Shown here in pieces: positions 1-8,460 of a stretch of 64,000 nt of DNA. The position numbers were made by a program, and so were the translations under genes. A model generated the notes under the pieces. It made no database searches and was not told the DNA's origin. It saw only the letters and a program-made list of their open reading frames with translations. Position 1 is the first letter of the stretch. Each line of letters starts with the position of its first letter. Origin of the DNA: Gymnodinialimonas phycosphaerae (GTDB taxonomy: Bacteria > Pseudomonadota > Alphaproteobacteria > Rhodobacterales > Rhodobacteraceae); NCBI RefSeq assembly GCF_019195455.1, contig NZ_JAIMBW010000001.1, positions 2,170,001 to 2,234,000 of the forward strand. Direction: 5' to 3'.

Positions 1-184
1 CCTTGTTCAGCGCCCCCCACTGCAACCTGAACGCCACAATCTCCTGCGCCGCCGCGTCCGCCCCCAGTAGCCGAAGAAACCACACCAGCGGTACGCCTAG
101 CGTCCGGCCTTTTTCCAGGCCCATCCACATCGTGTCCTCGTCGAACCGCACCCTAGTTGCCGAAATGGCCTTTCCTAAGCCCAC
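1..184 (-). CDS. DUF2442 domain protein, 3' part missing (left window edge)
   Basis: Reading the minus strand from a GTG at 184 gives 61 open codons to the window edge. The core reads RFDEDTMWMGLEKGRTLGVP followed by LVWFLRLL, which I recognise as the DUF2442 signature (FDDxTxWVxLxDGRTxxVPLxWFPRLL). The function of the family is unknown. It is often a short protein next to DUF4160, and the pair has been suggested to be toxin-antitoxin-like. Here the upstream partner is instead a small membrane protein: the GTG shares one base with that gene's TAG stop, so the two are probably translationally coupled. A GGAG-like ribosome-binding site lies inside the end of the upstream gene. The C-terminus lies outside the window. 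The fold call is fairly sure; the function is not known. Confidence 0.72.
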   Translation of the reverse strand, partial: MGLGKAISATRVRFDEDTMWMGLEKGRTLGVPLVWFLRLLGADAAAQEIVAFRLQWGALNK

Positions 185-441
185 TACTCCGGCGACTCTG
201 GCAATTTCTCCTCTATGTAGCCGACCTTCCCACTGATTTCCGTGAGAATACCCAAGGCCACGCTGAACACGATGCCGTATATGCCCCGATCAATCGCTTG
301 GCCCGGCGTCATTCCAGAGCGTTGCTGGATTGCTTCTACCGCGCTTCCGCTCCACAGCAGCCCAACTGCAAAGACAATTGAGAAAACAGAAAGGACGAAG
401 ACTGTTGCGGCAATGAAGCTGCCGATCCTAGTGTAGAACAT
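184..441 (-). CDS. Small membrane protein, hypothetical
   Basis: This 85-residue protein starts MFYTRIGSFIAATVF. One long hydrophobic segment (about residues 7-31) and a second weaker one near residues 53-65 suggest an inner-membrane protein with a charged C-terminus ending LPESPE. The ATG at 441 is preferred over a longer in-frame start at 519 because an AAGAGA-type ribosome-binding site sits about 8 bases upstream and the extension looks non-coding. It overlaps the DUF2442 gene downstream by one base. I do not recognise the family. The upstream flank is visibly richer in A/T than most of the window, which may mark a small acquired pair of genes. Confidence 0.6.
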   Translation of the reverse strand: MFYTRIGSFIAATVFVLSVFSIVFAVGLLWSGSAVEAIQQRSGMTPGQAIDRGIYGIVFSVALGILTEISGKVGYIEEKLPESPE

Positions 442-613
442 TGTAAATTCTCTTGATCGTTGGTGTTCGACGCACCCTACAAAGCCATCTCGCGAAGTAC
501 CATGTCCCCGTGCCGCCACCCATTCAAATCACCGTAAGCAACCCTGGAAATCACACCACCCCAATTCTTATATAAAATCCAAATACCCCACAAAACCAAC
601 ACCTTAAAACCCT

Positions 614-627
614 GCTCAAGCTTGAGC
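614..627. repeat. 14-bp perfect palindrome GCTCAAGCTTGAGC, copy 1
   Basis: This perfect palindrome lies in the A/T-richer gap 442-650, where I see no gene. An identical 14-mer occurs at 10464-10477 inside the start of soxA. Function is unknown; it could be an operator or a short hairpin. Confidence 0.4.
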
Positions 628-650
628 ACCCCTGCACAGCCCCTCAAATC

Positions 651-1406
651 TCAGCCAAGAAACGCCCCCACAGCCGCCTCGAACTCCCGGGGCTTTTCCG
701 CGTGCAGCCAGTGCCCCGCGCCCGGAATTTTCGCGAAGCGGGCGGCGGGGAAGAGGCGTTTGATCTCCCCCCGGTGCGCTGGCTGGACATAGTCCGAGGC
801 CCCGCCCGACAGCATCAGAACATCGCCGCCGAACGCGCCGTCAACGGGCGGAAACCCCAGGATCTGGGCCATGTCGGCCTGCAATTGATCAAGGTTGAGC
901 CGCCAGCGCCGCCCCTTCACATCAAGCGATTGCAGAAGGAACGCGCGCACCCCCGGGTCGTCCACCGCCAGGGCCAACTGCCGGTCCGCATCCCCCCGCG
1001 CCTCGATCACGGCCAAATTCACCGCCCGCATCGCGTCGATCATGCCCTGCTGCGTGTGCCCATAGGCCACCGGCGCGATGTCAGCGACGACCAGCTTGCG
1101 CACGGCCAAAGGCGCGCGCAGGGCCAGCATCATCGCGGCCTTGCCCCCCATGGAATGACCGACCACATCGGCAACCCCGCCGAATTCCGCCACGATCTCC
1201 GCCAGGTCATCGGCCATCGCCGCGTAGTCATGGGGTGCGGCCCAGGGGCTGTGGCCGTGGTTGCGCATGTCGACGCTGACCACGAAGCGCGTCTCCGACA
1301 GGCGCTTGGCGATGACGTTCCAGTTGCGGGCCGAGCCGAAAAGCCCATGGACGATCAGGATCGGGGGGGCGGCGGTTTCGGCGCCAAAAGTGTAGGTCTC
1401 CAACAT
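651..1406 (-). CDS. Alpha/beta-fold hydrolase (YbfF-like esterase)
   Basis: This 251-residue protein has the alpha/beta hydrolase order. There is an oxyanion-hole HGLFGSARNW near residue 20, the strand SVDMRNHGHSPW near 45-55, the nucleophile elbow GHSMGG with Ser at about 85, and a C-terminal GAGHWLHAEKP holding the catalytic His. HGLFGSARNW plus DMRNHGHS is characteristic of YbfF-type esterases, which hydrolyse short acyl esters in the cytoplasm; the natural substrate is not known. I chose the ATG at 1406 because family members begin close to this point. A GTG at 1430 with a GGAAA ribosome-binding site is a possible longer start. It is monocistronic and divergent from the small gene at 1519. 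Confidence 0.88.
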   Translation of the reverse strand: MLETYTFGAETAAPPILIVHGLFGSARNWNVIAKRLSETRFVVSVDMRNHGHSPWAAPHDYAAMADDLAEIVAEFGGVADVVGHSMGGKAAMMLALRAPLAVRKLVVADIAPVAYGHTQQGMIDAMRAVNLAVIEARGDADRQLALAVDDPGVRAFLLQSLDVKGRRWRLNLDQLQADMAQILGFPPVDGAFGGDVLMLSGGASDYVQPAHRGEIKRLFPAARFAKIPGAGHWLHAEKPREFEAAVGAFLG

Positions 1407-1518
1407 GGGGCAAGGAGTACGCGCGATCACGGCCGATTTCCAGCCGGGCGGTGCGGGTTGAGCGGAAGGGGCGCAAGGCCTACCCTTAGCCGGTGCCAGA
1501 CTGGGGAAGGCCGATTCG

Positions 1519-1890
1519 ATGGATCACGTGCAGTATCAAGCCCTGACCGAAGAGCTTCGCAGCCTCATGGCCGAGCGTTTGTCGGTGCGGGGGCGGACGT
1601 TCCCGCGCGCTGTGCGCCGGGCCGGGCGGCTGTTGCCTGCCCCCGCACGCACCGCCGCGCAGGAGTTGATCGCGCTGGAGACCCGCCTGAGCCACCCCAA
1701 ACTGGCCGCGCGCACCGATCCGGCGCAAGCAACGCGCGCCGCCGAGACGGTCCGCTACGCGCTCATGCGGCATCGTCCCGGCGCCCGCGCCGGTCAGAAG
1801 CGCAGCCTTCTGGCCGCCGAGATTGGTTTCCGCGCGCTTGTGGTGATCGGCGCAGGCCTCGCCTTCATGCAGTGGCAGGGGCCGGTCTGA
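1519..1890 (+). CDS. Hypothetical protein with C-terminal membrane segment
   Basis: This 123-residue, Arg/Ala-rich protein has a soluble, probably helical body (residues 1-100) and a hydrophobic stretch IGFRALVVIGAGLAFMQW near the C-terminus, which suggests a tail-anchored membrane protein. No known domain was recognised. It begins 113 bases from the divergent hydrolase and ends 88 bases before the end of the convergent pirin gene. Coding is supported by an ATG and by third-position GC bias like that of its neighbours. Confidence 0.5.
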   Translation: MDHVQYQALTEELRSLMAERLSVRGRTFPRAVRRAGRLLPAPARTAAQELIALETRLSHPKLAARTDPAQATRAAETVRYALMRHRPGARAGQKRSLLAAEIGFRALVVIGAGLAFMQWQGPV

Positions 1891-1977
1891 ACACCCGCAA
1901 CATGCGCCATGGGGGAGCGCGCGGGGGGCCTTCCCCCCTCGCCTGGTCGCTTCTGCCAAAGGCAGAGCGAAAGCCCC

Positions 1978-2889
1978 CTAGTGCGCGGGCTTGATGAACG
2001 TCCCGTTGTTCAGCTCTCGCATCGCGGTGCGCAACTCTTCCTGCGTGTTCATCACGATCGGGCCGTGCCACGCCACCGGCTCCTCGATCGGCGCGCCGGA
2101 AATCAGCAGGAAGCGCACGCCCTCTGCACCGGCCTGCACCGTCACCTCATCGCCGGTGCCAAAGCGGATCAACGTCCTGTCGCCCGACAGGTCCCGGATG
2201 TTGACCTCCTGGCCCATAACCTCTTTCTCCAGCAACACGCCTTCCGGCCCCGAGGCATCCGCAAAGGCCCCCGCGCCCTCGAACACATAGGCGAAAGCCC
2301 GGCGGTAGGTGTCGATGCGGAACGTCTTTTTCACGCCTGCGGGCACACTGATGTCCAGGTATTGCGGGTCCGCCGCGATGCCATCGACCGGGCCGCGCTT
2401 GCCCCAGAACGCGCCCGTGATCACACGCACACGGGTGCCATCGTCATCGGTCACCTCGGGAATATCGGCACCGGTGATGTCCTGGTAGCGCGGGGCGGTC
2501 ATCTTGTCAGCGGCAGGCAGGTTACCCCACAACTGGAACCCGTGCATCTGACCCTTGGCGTTCCCCAATGGCATTTCCTGGTGCAAAATGCCCGAGCCCG
2601 CAGTCATCCACTGCACGGATCCGGGCCCCAGTTTGCCAGTGTTCCCAAGGCTGTCGGAATGCTCCACCGTGCCTTCCAGCACGTAGGTGATCGTCTCGAT
2701 GCCCCGGTGGGGGTGCCACGGGAAGCCCTTGGCGTAGAAGGCCGGGTCGTCGTTGCGGAAATCGTCAAACAACAAGAACGGATCCAGCTCACTCGGGTCG
2801 TGGAACCCGAAAGCGCGGTGCAGGTGGACGCCCGCGCCCTCCATGGTGGGCTGTGCGGAACGTGTTTCCAGAATGGGACGAAGTGACAT
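1978..2889 (-). CDS. Pirin family protein
   Basis: This 303-residue bicupin protein carries the pirin metal-site signature FPWHPHRGIETITYVLEG near residues 57-73, with His59 and His61 as likely metal ligands. A second ligand group HQE lies near residues 103-105, in the segment MTAGSGILHQEMP. Pirins are cytosolic iron-binding cupins. Some bacterial members have quercetinase activity and others modulate transcription or central metabolism, so the role here cannot be set from sequence. The length is usual for the family. The ATG at 2889 is followed closely by the conserved N-terminus. The gene appears monocistronic. Confidence 0.9.
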   Translation of the reverse strand: MSLRPILETRSAQPTMEGAGVHLHRAFGFHDPSELDPFLLFDDFRNDDPAFYAKGFPWHPHRGIETITYVLEGTVEHSDSLGNTGKLGPGSVQWMTAGSGILHQEMPLGNAKGQMHGFQLWGNLPAADKMTAPRYQDITGADIPEVTDDDGTRVRVITGAFWGKRGPVDGIAADPQYLDISVPAGVKKTFRIDTYRRAFAYVFEGAGAFADASGPEGVLLEKEVMGQEVNIRDLSGDRTLIRFGTGDEVTVQAGAEGVRFLLISGAPIEEPVAWHGPIVMNTQEELRTAMRELNNGTFIKPAH

Positions 2890-2977
2890 GGGCTTGCCTC
2901 CTTGCGGCGTGGTTTCACGATAGGTAGGACCGGGCTCAGCCTTCGTCTATCCTGCACGGAGGCACGAAAGGTGTGCA

Positions 2978-3484
2978 ATGGCGCGGAAGAAGAAGATCGA
3001 CCCGGATGAGCATTTGGCCTCCATCGTCCCGCGCCCGGCCCGCCGGGTCGTGGCGGTTGGCTTCGTCGCGGCCTTGGCCGTGATCGTCTGGACAGTCGCC
3101 GCCGCGCGCCCGCCCGAGCATTTCGGCTACATGCTGTTTCTCGTGTTTTTCGGCGCGGGCTGTTTCTGGCTGGCCTACGGGATGTGGCAGGCCTCGGCCC
3201 GTGAGATCGAGCTGACCCGGTCCGAGTTGCGAGAGGTCGGGGGCCGGGTGCTGTGCCGCGTCGACAACGTAGCCCGCGTGGATCGCGGCGCTTTCGCGTT
3301 CAAACCCGCGGGCGGCTTCCTGATCCGCCTGAAACAGCCCGAAGGCCCGCGCACCTATGCGCCGGGCGTCTGGTGGCGCGCGGGGCGCACGGTGGCCGTG
3401 GGCGGCGTGACAGCGCGGCAAGATGGCAAGAACGTCGCCGACATGATGATCGTGATGCTGGTGGAGCGCGGCGAAGACGTCTGA
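2978..3484 (+). CDS. Hypothetical membrane protein
   Basis: This 168-residue protein has a basic N-terminus (MARKKK), then two hydrophobic segments (about 24-43 and 50-70), then a soluble C-terminal part rich in beta-type sequence. The pattern of two membrane helices followed by a PH-like small domain recalls bacterial membrane-bound PH-domain proteins, but I cannot assign the family. It is divergent from the pirin gene and convergent with gdhA. The ATG follows a GTGCA spacer and a weak GGAGG ribosome-binding site. Confidence 0.6.
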   Translation: MARKKKIDPDEHLASIVPRPARRVVAVGFVAALAVIVWTVAAARPPEHFGYMLFLVFFGAGCFWLAYGMWQASAREIELTRSELREVGGRVLCRVDNVARVDRGAFAFKPAGGFLIRLKQPEGPRTYAPGVWWRAGRTVAVGGVTARQDGKNVADMMIVMLVERGEDV

Positions 3485-3576
3485 ACGCTGCTCCTCCCTG
3501 GATCAAGCCCCTACGCTGCCTGCCCGCCTCGCAACGAAAGGTTTCACGTTACATGCGGGCTCTTGCACCACGCTCC

Positions 3577-3612
3577 CTTTCATCTTGCCAAATACAACTC
3601 CCCCCGGAGGGT
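3577..3612. repeat. Dispersed intergenic element, copy 1
   Basis: The 3485-3666 gap between convergent genes holds TTCATCTTGCCAAA (3579-3592) followed by CCCCCCGGAGGGT (3600-3612). The first part recurs exactly at 19081-19094. The second recurs exactly, on the other strand, at 49338-49350, also just after a gene end. The spacing to an AAATA block is similar. These positions suggest a terminator-associated intergenic repeat; this is inference. Confidence 0.5.
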
Positions 3613-3666
3613 CCGCCGTTGCAACAGGCGCCACCTCCAGAGGGTACGTGCCGGGTCCGAGACGCC

Positions 3667-5100
3667 TCAGATGCCCTTCGCCTGATAGCTGGCCGCGACG
3701 CGGCTGATCGACACCAGGAACCCCGCCGTCCGCAGGTCATGCACGTCTTCGCGGCCGTGCCAGACCTCGCGCATGGCGGCGTAAGCCTCGCGCATCGTGT
3801 CGTCGAGGCCCGAGCGGACAAGTTCCAACTCTCCGGCGCCGCGCAGGTACTTTGACTTGAAGTCCGGCGTCATTGACCACGCGCCGCCAAGGTGGCGGTC
3901 CAGACGCTCCAACTCGTCCACGATCAACTGGTGACGCGATTCCTCCTGACGGCGTTGCATGCGGCCAAAGCGGATGTGGCTCAGGTTCTTGACCCATTCG
4001 AAATAGGACACGGTCACACCGCCTGCGTTGGCGTAAAGGTCGGGGATGATCACTGTCCCCTTCTCCATCAGGATATCGTTGGCCCCTGCCGTGACCGGGC
4101 CGTTGGCGGCCTCGATGATCAACTGCGCCTGGATCCGTGCGGCGTTCTCCATGTTGATCACGCCTTCAAGCGCGGCGGGGATCAGGATATCGCAGGCCTC
4201 TTCCAGCGCCGCCTTGCCGTCTTCAAGATAGTGGCCGTTTGGATAGCCCTTCACACCGCCATGCTGCACGATCCAGTCGTGCAGGCTTTCGATATGGATG
4301 CCGTGATCGTCATGGATCACCCCGTCACGTTCAATGACATGGGTGACGATGGCGCCGTCCTCTTCACTCAGGAACTTGGCGGCGTGATATCCCACGTTAC
4401 CCAGGCCCTGGACGATGACGCGTTTGCCGTCGAGCGTGCCGGTCATGCCCGCCTTGGCGATATCCTCGGGATGGCGGAAGAATTCCTGAAGCGCGTATTG
4501 CACGCCGCGCCCCGTTGCCTCCACCCGGCCCTTGATGCCGCCCGCATGGGGCGGCTTGCCGGTGACGCAGGCGCGCGCGTTGATGTCGGTGGTGTTCATC
4601 CGCGCGTATTGATCGGCCATGATCGCCATCTCACGCTCTCCGGTGCCCATGTCGGGGGCGGGGACGTTCTGGGCCGGGTCGATCAGGTCACGCTTGATCA
4701 ACTCATAGGCGAAGCGGCGGGTGATCTTTTCCAGTTCGTCCACATCATATTCACGCGGATCGATGCACAGCCCCCCCTTGGAGCCGCCGAACGGCGCCTC
4801 CACCAACGCGCATTTATAGGTCATCAGGGCGGCCAGCGCCTCCACCTCGTCCTGGTTCACGCCAAGCGAGTAGCGAATACCGCCCTTCACCGGTTCCGTA
4901 TGCTCGGAGTGGACGCTTCGGTATCCGGTAAACGTCCGCACCTCGCCGCGCAGTTTCACGCCGAACCGCACTGTGTAGGTAGAGTTGCAGACGCGGATCT
5001 TCTCTTCCAACCCGGGCGGCAAATCCAGAAGTGCCGCAGCGCGGTTGAACATCAGGTCAACGGATTCTCGGAAACTGGGCTCTACCCGGTTGGTCGTCAT
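3667..5100 (-). CDS. gdhA: Glutamate dehydrogenase (Glu/Leu/Phe/Val family)
   Basis: This 477-residue enzyme interconverts glutamate with 2-oxoglutarate and ammonium using NAD(P). Visible signatures are KGGIRYS (72-78), the active-site lysine in PFGGSKGG (about 103-110), the ligand-contacting segment DMGTGEREM, and the Rossmann motif VIVQGLGNVGYHAAKFL. The length fits the hexameric 45-50 kDa class. The start is the ATG at 5100, preceded by AGGGAGA; an in-frame extension upstream is rejected because it lacks a ribosome-binding site and has a non-coding look. The gene stands alone. A perfect NtrC-type operator lies about 120 bases upstream (see 5218-5238), which points to control by nitrogen status. 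Cofactor preference cannot be read safely. Confidence 0.93.
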   Translation of the reverse strand: MTTNRVEPSFRESVDLMFNRAAALLDLPPGLEEKIRVCNSTYTVRFGVKLRGEVRTFTGYRSVHSEHTEPVKGGIRYSLGVNQDEVEALAALMTYKCALVEAPFGGSKGGLCIDPREYDVDELEKITRRFAYELIKRDLIDPAQNVPAPDMGTGEREMAIMADQYARMNTTDINARACVTGKPPHAGGIKGRVEATGRGVQYALQEFFRHPEDIAKAGMTGTLDGKRVIVQGLGNVGYHAAKFLSEEDGAIVTHVIERDGVIHDDHGIHIESLHDWIVQHGGVKGYPNGHYLEDGKAALEEACDILIPAALEGVINMENAARIQAQLIIEAANGPVTAGANDILMEKGTVIIPDLYANAGGVTVSYFEWVKNLSHIRFGRMQRRQEESRHQLIVDELERLDRHLGGAWSMTPDFKSKYLRGAGELELVRSGLDDTMREAYAAMREVWHGREDVHDLRTAGFLVSISRVAASYQAKGI

Positions 5101-5217
5101 GGCGCGTCTCCCTTCGCGGTTGCCCCCGGCTTGCAAAACAGCAGCAGCGTTCAGGCGCGTGGGGCCCCGCGCGCCCATGGCCACAAGGCCACAGCATGGG
5201 ACGCCGCGCAACCTTGA

Positions 5218-5238
5218 GGTGCACAAACATTGTGCACC
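5218..5238. promoter_or_regulatory. NtrC-type operator upstream of gdhA
   Basis: The sequence GGTGCACAA, three bases, then TTGTGCACC is a perfect inverted repeat. It contains TGCAC-N7-GTGCA (5220-5236), which matches the classical NtrC-binding consensus at every conserved base. It lies about 118 bases upstream of the gdhA start and 150 bases upstream of the divergent tadG-like gene. No convincing sigma-54 promoter (TGGC-N8-TTGC) was seen between it and gdhA. That is acceptable in Rhodobacter relatives, where NtrC can work with the housekeeping sigma factor. Confidence 0.72.
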
Positions 5239-5387
5239 CCGTGTTACGACGCGTTGGTAAAGAACCCGTTTCCTCCACGTCTGCGCCCCATTTTTGCCTT
5301 GCTTTCGCGTCACAAGGACCCTCGGTGCCATGGGTCTGTCCCCCGGATAGTCCTTGGCCGATTGGGTTTATCAGCAGGAGAGAAGGC

Positions 5388-7289
5388 ATGTTTGGCCTCT
5401 TCCACAAGATGCAAAGTTCCGCCGGGGCGATGGCCGCCCGATTGGGATCGTCTCTGGCGCCGCGCCGTTACATGCAGCGCGAAGACGGGACGGTTACGGC
5501 CTTCGCGGTGATGCTTTTCGTGCTGATGATCGGTGCCAGCGGCATCGCCATTGATGTCATGCGCTACGAGACACAGCGCACCCAGTTGCAGTATACATTG
5601 GACCGCGCCGTTCTGGCTGCGGCCTCGCTGACCCAGCCCTATGACCCCGAAGGTGTGGTGCGCGACTACTTCTCCATCGCCGGAATCGAGGGCTACCGCC
5701 TCGACGTCCGCGTCGAGGAAGGCATCAACTTCCGCCGCGTGCACGCCTATGCAGAGCTTGAAGTGCGCTCGCTGTTCATGCAGCTTTTCGGCGTGCGCGT
5801 GATGACATCGCCCGCGATTGGCGCAGCCGAGGAACGGGTGCGCCGGATCGAGGTTTCCATGGTCCTCGATATCTCGGGCTCCATGGGCAACAACAGCCGG
5901 ATGACCAACATGCGCCCCGCCGCGCGGGAATTCGTGACCGAGGTCCTGAACGCCAACAACAACGTCAACAACGAGCTTCTCGTGTCCGTCTCCATCGTGC
6001 CCTACAACGGGCGCGTGAACGGTGGCGACCTGATCGAAAGCGTCTTCACCTTCGACGATGTCCATGACGAATCCAACTGCGCGCGCTTCAGCGCGGCCGA
6101 TTTCCAGACGACAGCGATTGACCCCGCCGTCGCGATCCAGCGGATTTCCCACTGGGACCGCGATGACGAGGGCGATGACGAGCTGTTCGGCTCGCCCCAT
6201 TGTCAAACCGACGAATACGGCGCGATCCTGCCTTGGGAATATCGTGAAAACGTTCTGCACAGCCATATCAACGCGCTGAACACCGGCGGCTGGACCGCCA
6301 TTGACCTGGGCATGAACTGGGCCGTGGCCCTGCTGGACCCGGCGGCACGGCCTGCCGTGGACGGCTTGATCGCCTCCAACAATGTGCACTCGGAATTCGA
6401 AGATCGCCCCGCCCCCTACCGCGACGGCGACCCGAACACGACGCTGGATGACGAAACGATCAAGGTCGTGGTCCTGATGACGGACGGCGACAACACCAAC
6501 CAAAATGACCTGCGCGATGTGTGGGAGCATAACGGCACCTACTACTTCAACGGCTCCACCCCGCCGGCTGCGGCCCGCTATATCGGCCTGCGCACGGGGC
6601 GGGCTCCGATATTCCGGCATGAAGGTGCCGACGGCGTCCTGTCGAACGGCTACACCAACAGCGATCGCTGGCGCTTTGGCGATGACCGCTTCTCGATCTG
6701 GTGGGAAGATCGCGGCGCAACCGGCCAGTTCTGGATCCCCACGGGCGATCCCCGCGACGCGGGCGGCTACTGGTCCAATGAACCCTACGGCGGATGGGCG
6801 GCCTACGGCATGCTCGACCCGGACGATGGGCAGGTCGTGGACACTTGGGAGACCCAGCGGGCGAACGCATTCGATCCCACGGTGGACCGCGATGGCGATG
6901 GCAACACCGACGACCTGCAAGGAACGGTGATGAACTGGCCCGGGCTTTGGGGCATGCTGACCGCCGAAAATATCGCCGAGGAATGGTTCGAGGAACCGGC
7001 CCGCGCTTCGGGCAACTGGGATTTCCACGATCTCGTAGCCGACAACGCCAGCTACCTTTATGCAGGCGGCGGCCAGGCCGACACCAACCTGCGCGCAGTC
7101 TGCGACGCGGCCAACGGCGCGGGCATCATTGTCTTCGCCATCGGGTTCGAGGCGCCTGACCGGGGCCAGGAAGTGATGCGCTACTGCGCCTCGTCCGATG
7201 CCCATTACTATGACGTGGACGGGATCGAGATCTCTCAGGCCTTCGCCTCCATCGCGCGGACCATCAACCAGCTGCGATTGATCCAATGA
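5388..7289 (+). CDS. TadG-like pilus assembly protein with VWA domain
   Basis: This 633-residue protein has the TadG layout. A basic N-terminus is followed by a single membrane helix in the pseudopilin-like region (about 37-56), the Tad-type sequence QREDGTVTAFA just before it, and then a von Willebrand A domain. The MIDAS motif DISGSMG is at about 161-167, and VVVLMTDGDN near 360-370 is the later metal-site strand. TadG proteins belong to the tight-adherence (Flp pilus) secretion apparatus in the cell envelope. The ATG at 5388 has GGAGAGAAGG directly upstream. Its stop overlaps the next gene (ATGA), so the three tad-type genes form one unit. No Tad ATPase or Flp pilin gene is present in the window. 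Confidence 0.85.
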   Translation: MFGLFHKMQSSAGAMAARLGSSLAPRRYMQREDGTVTAFAVMLFVLMIGASGIAIDVMRYETQRTQLQYTLDRAVLAAASLTQPYDPEGVVRDYFSIAGIEGYRLDVRVEEGINFRRVHAYAELEVRSLFMQLFGVRVMTSPAIGAAEERVRRIEVSMVLDISGSMGNNSRMTNMRPAAREFVTEVLNANNNVNNELLVSVSIVPYNGRVNGGDLIESVFTFDDVHDESNCARFSAADFQTTAIDPAVAIQRISHWDRDDEGDDELFGSPHCQTDEYGAILPWEYRENVLHSHINALNTGGWTAIDLGMNWAVALLDPAARPAVDGLIASNNVHSEFEDRPAPYRDGDPNTTLDDETIKVVVLMTDGDNTNQNDLRDVWEHNGTYYFNGSTPPAAARYIGLRTGRAPIFRHEGADGVLSNGYTNSDRWRFGDDRFSIWWEDRGATGQFWIPTGDPRDAGGYWSNEPYGGWAAYGMLDPDDGQVVDTWETQRANAFDPTVDRDGDGNTDDLQGTVMNWPGLWGMLTAENIAEEWFEEPARASGNWDFHDLVADNASYLYAGGGQADTNLRAVCDAANGAGIIVFAIGFEAPDRGQEVMRYCASSDAHYYDVDGIEISQAFASIARTINQLRLIQ

Positions 7290-7828
7290 TGTTTCCCCTG
7301 CGCTACCGCGTCAAAGAGTTCTGGGAGGATCAGTCCGCCACGGCGACGCTGGAATTCGTGATCGTCTTCCCGCTTCTGATGATCGTCTTCATCGCCGCCT
7401 TCGAGACGGCGCTGATCCTGACGCGCCAGATCATGCTGGAGCGGACGCTGGATATGTCGACGCGGGTCCTGCGGCTGGCCCAGGGCGTGATCACCGACGC
7501 CGACACGGTGCGTGATACCATGTGCGCCAACACCAACCTTCTGCCCAACTGCGATACGCTTCTCACCATCGACCTTCAGATCATCGACCGCGATGTCTAC
7601 GACATGCCGTCCAACGATCAGGTTTGTGCCGGGCGCGGCGAAGACATCGTCATCGCCCCCGACAACGAATTCCAGGTCGGCGCCGACAACGACTTCCTGC
7701 TGATCCGCACCTGTCTGATCGTGGATCGGATCCTGCCGTTCTCGGGCTTCGGCCTGAACCTGACCCGCGACGATAGCGGAGGCATGCACATGATGGCCTC
7801 CACGATCTTCGTGAACGAACCGGATTGA
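7286..7828 (+). CDS. TadE-like pilus assembly protein
   Basis: This 180-residue protein carries the TadE pseudopilin-type N-terminus ATATLEFVIVFPLLMIVFIAAFE, split by the consensus Glu (about residues 19-41) and forming one membrane helix; the rest is an extracytoplasmic domain with two or three cysteines. TadE proteins are minor pseudopilins processed by a prepilin peptidase in the Flp/Tad system. The start codon overlaps the stop of the VWA gene by four bases. A second ATG immediately follows, so the exact first residue is open. Confidence 0.82.
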   Translation: MMFPLRYRVKEFWEDQSATATLEFVIVFPLLMIVFIAAFETALILTRQIMLERTLDMSTRVLRLAQGVITDADTVRDTMCANTNLLPNCDTLLTIDLQIIDRDVYDMPSNDQVCAGRGEDIVIAPDNEFQVGADNDFLLIRTCLIVDRILPFSGFGLNLTRDDSGGMHMMASTIFVNEPD

Positions 7829-7840
7829 GGAACGCCTGCC

Positions 7841-8395
7841 ATGAAACGCCTGTTCAAGCACTTCCTCCGCGATACCTCGGCCGCCGTCTCGTTCGAGACC
7901 GTGATCGTGTTCCCGCTGCTGACCTGGGCCTGGATCGGAACCTTTGCCTTCTTCGACGCCTACCGCGTCTATAACACATCGATCAAGGCAACCTTCACGA
8001 TTGCGGACCTGATCTCGCGCCAGACCTCCACGGTCTACGGGTATGACATCGAGGGCATGGCCCGCATGCTGGAGGCGATGATCCGCGACACCGATGGGGT
8101 CGAGATGCGCGTGACGCAGATCCTGCGTGACAACGACGGCAACTATCAGGTGGATTGGAGCCATGCGACCGGCACCCAGGCTCAACTGTTTACCGCCAGC
8201 CTCGCAGGGGTCGAAGACCGCCTGCCGGACATGGCCAACGGCGAGCGTGTCGTGCTGGTGGAAAGCTTCGTCGACTACGACCCCGCCTTCAACGTCGGCC
8301 TGAACGACCTGACCTTCGACAATTTCACCCTGACCCGGCCGCGCTACGCGGGACAGGTCCCCTACGACGACGAAATGACCCCGCCGTCGAGCTGA
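7841..8395 (+). CDS. TadE/TadG-family protein
   Basis: This 184-residue protein has a pseudopilin-like N-terminus: MKRLFKHFLRDTSAAVSFE followed by a hydrophobic segment to about residue 40. It resembles the preceding TadE protein in layout but is diverged. It lies 12 bases after that gene behind GAGGAACG, so it is the third gene of the unit. It is probably a second minor pseudopilin of the same envelope apparatus. A strong hairpin follows at 8415-8453. Confidence 0.78.
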   Translation: MKRLFKHFLRDTSAAVSFETVIVFPLLTWAWIGTFAFFDAYRVYNTSIKATFTIADLISRQTSTVYGYDIEGMARMLEAMIRDTDGVEMRVTQILRDNDGNYQVDWSHATGTQAQLFTASLAGVEDRLPDMANGERVVLVESFVDYDPAFNVGLNDLTFDNFTLTRPRYAGQVPYDDEMTPPSS

Positions 8396-8414
8396 GGTCT
8401 ATAAGGCAGATGGT

Positions 8415-8453
8415 GAAGGGCGGCGTCGCCTGACGCCGGTTCCCTTCGCTTTG
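8415..8453. terminator. Probable bidirectional terminator
   Basis: GAAGGG (8415-8420) and GGCGTC (8422-8427) pair with GACGCC (8432-8437) and CCCTTC (8442-8447) around a GCCT loop, with a small internal bulge, followed by GCTTTG. It lies between the end of the TadE unit and the end of the convergent peptide gene. Confidence 0.65.
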
Positions 8454-8460
8454 TGGCGGT

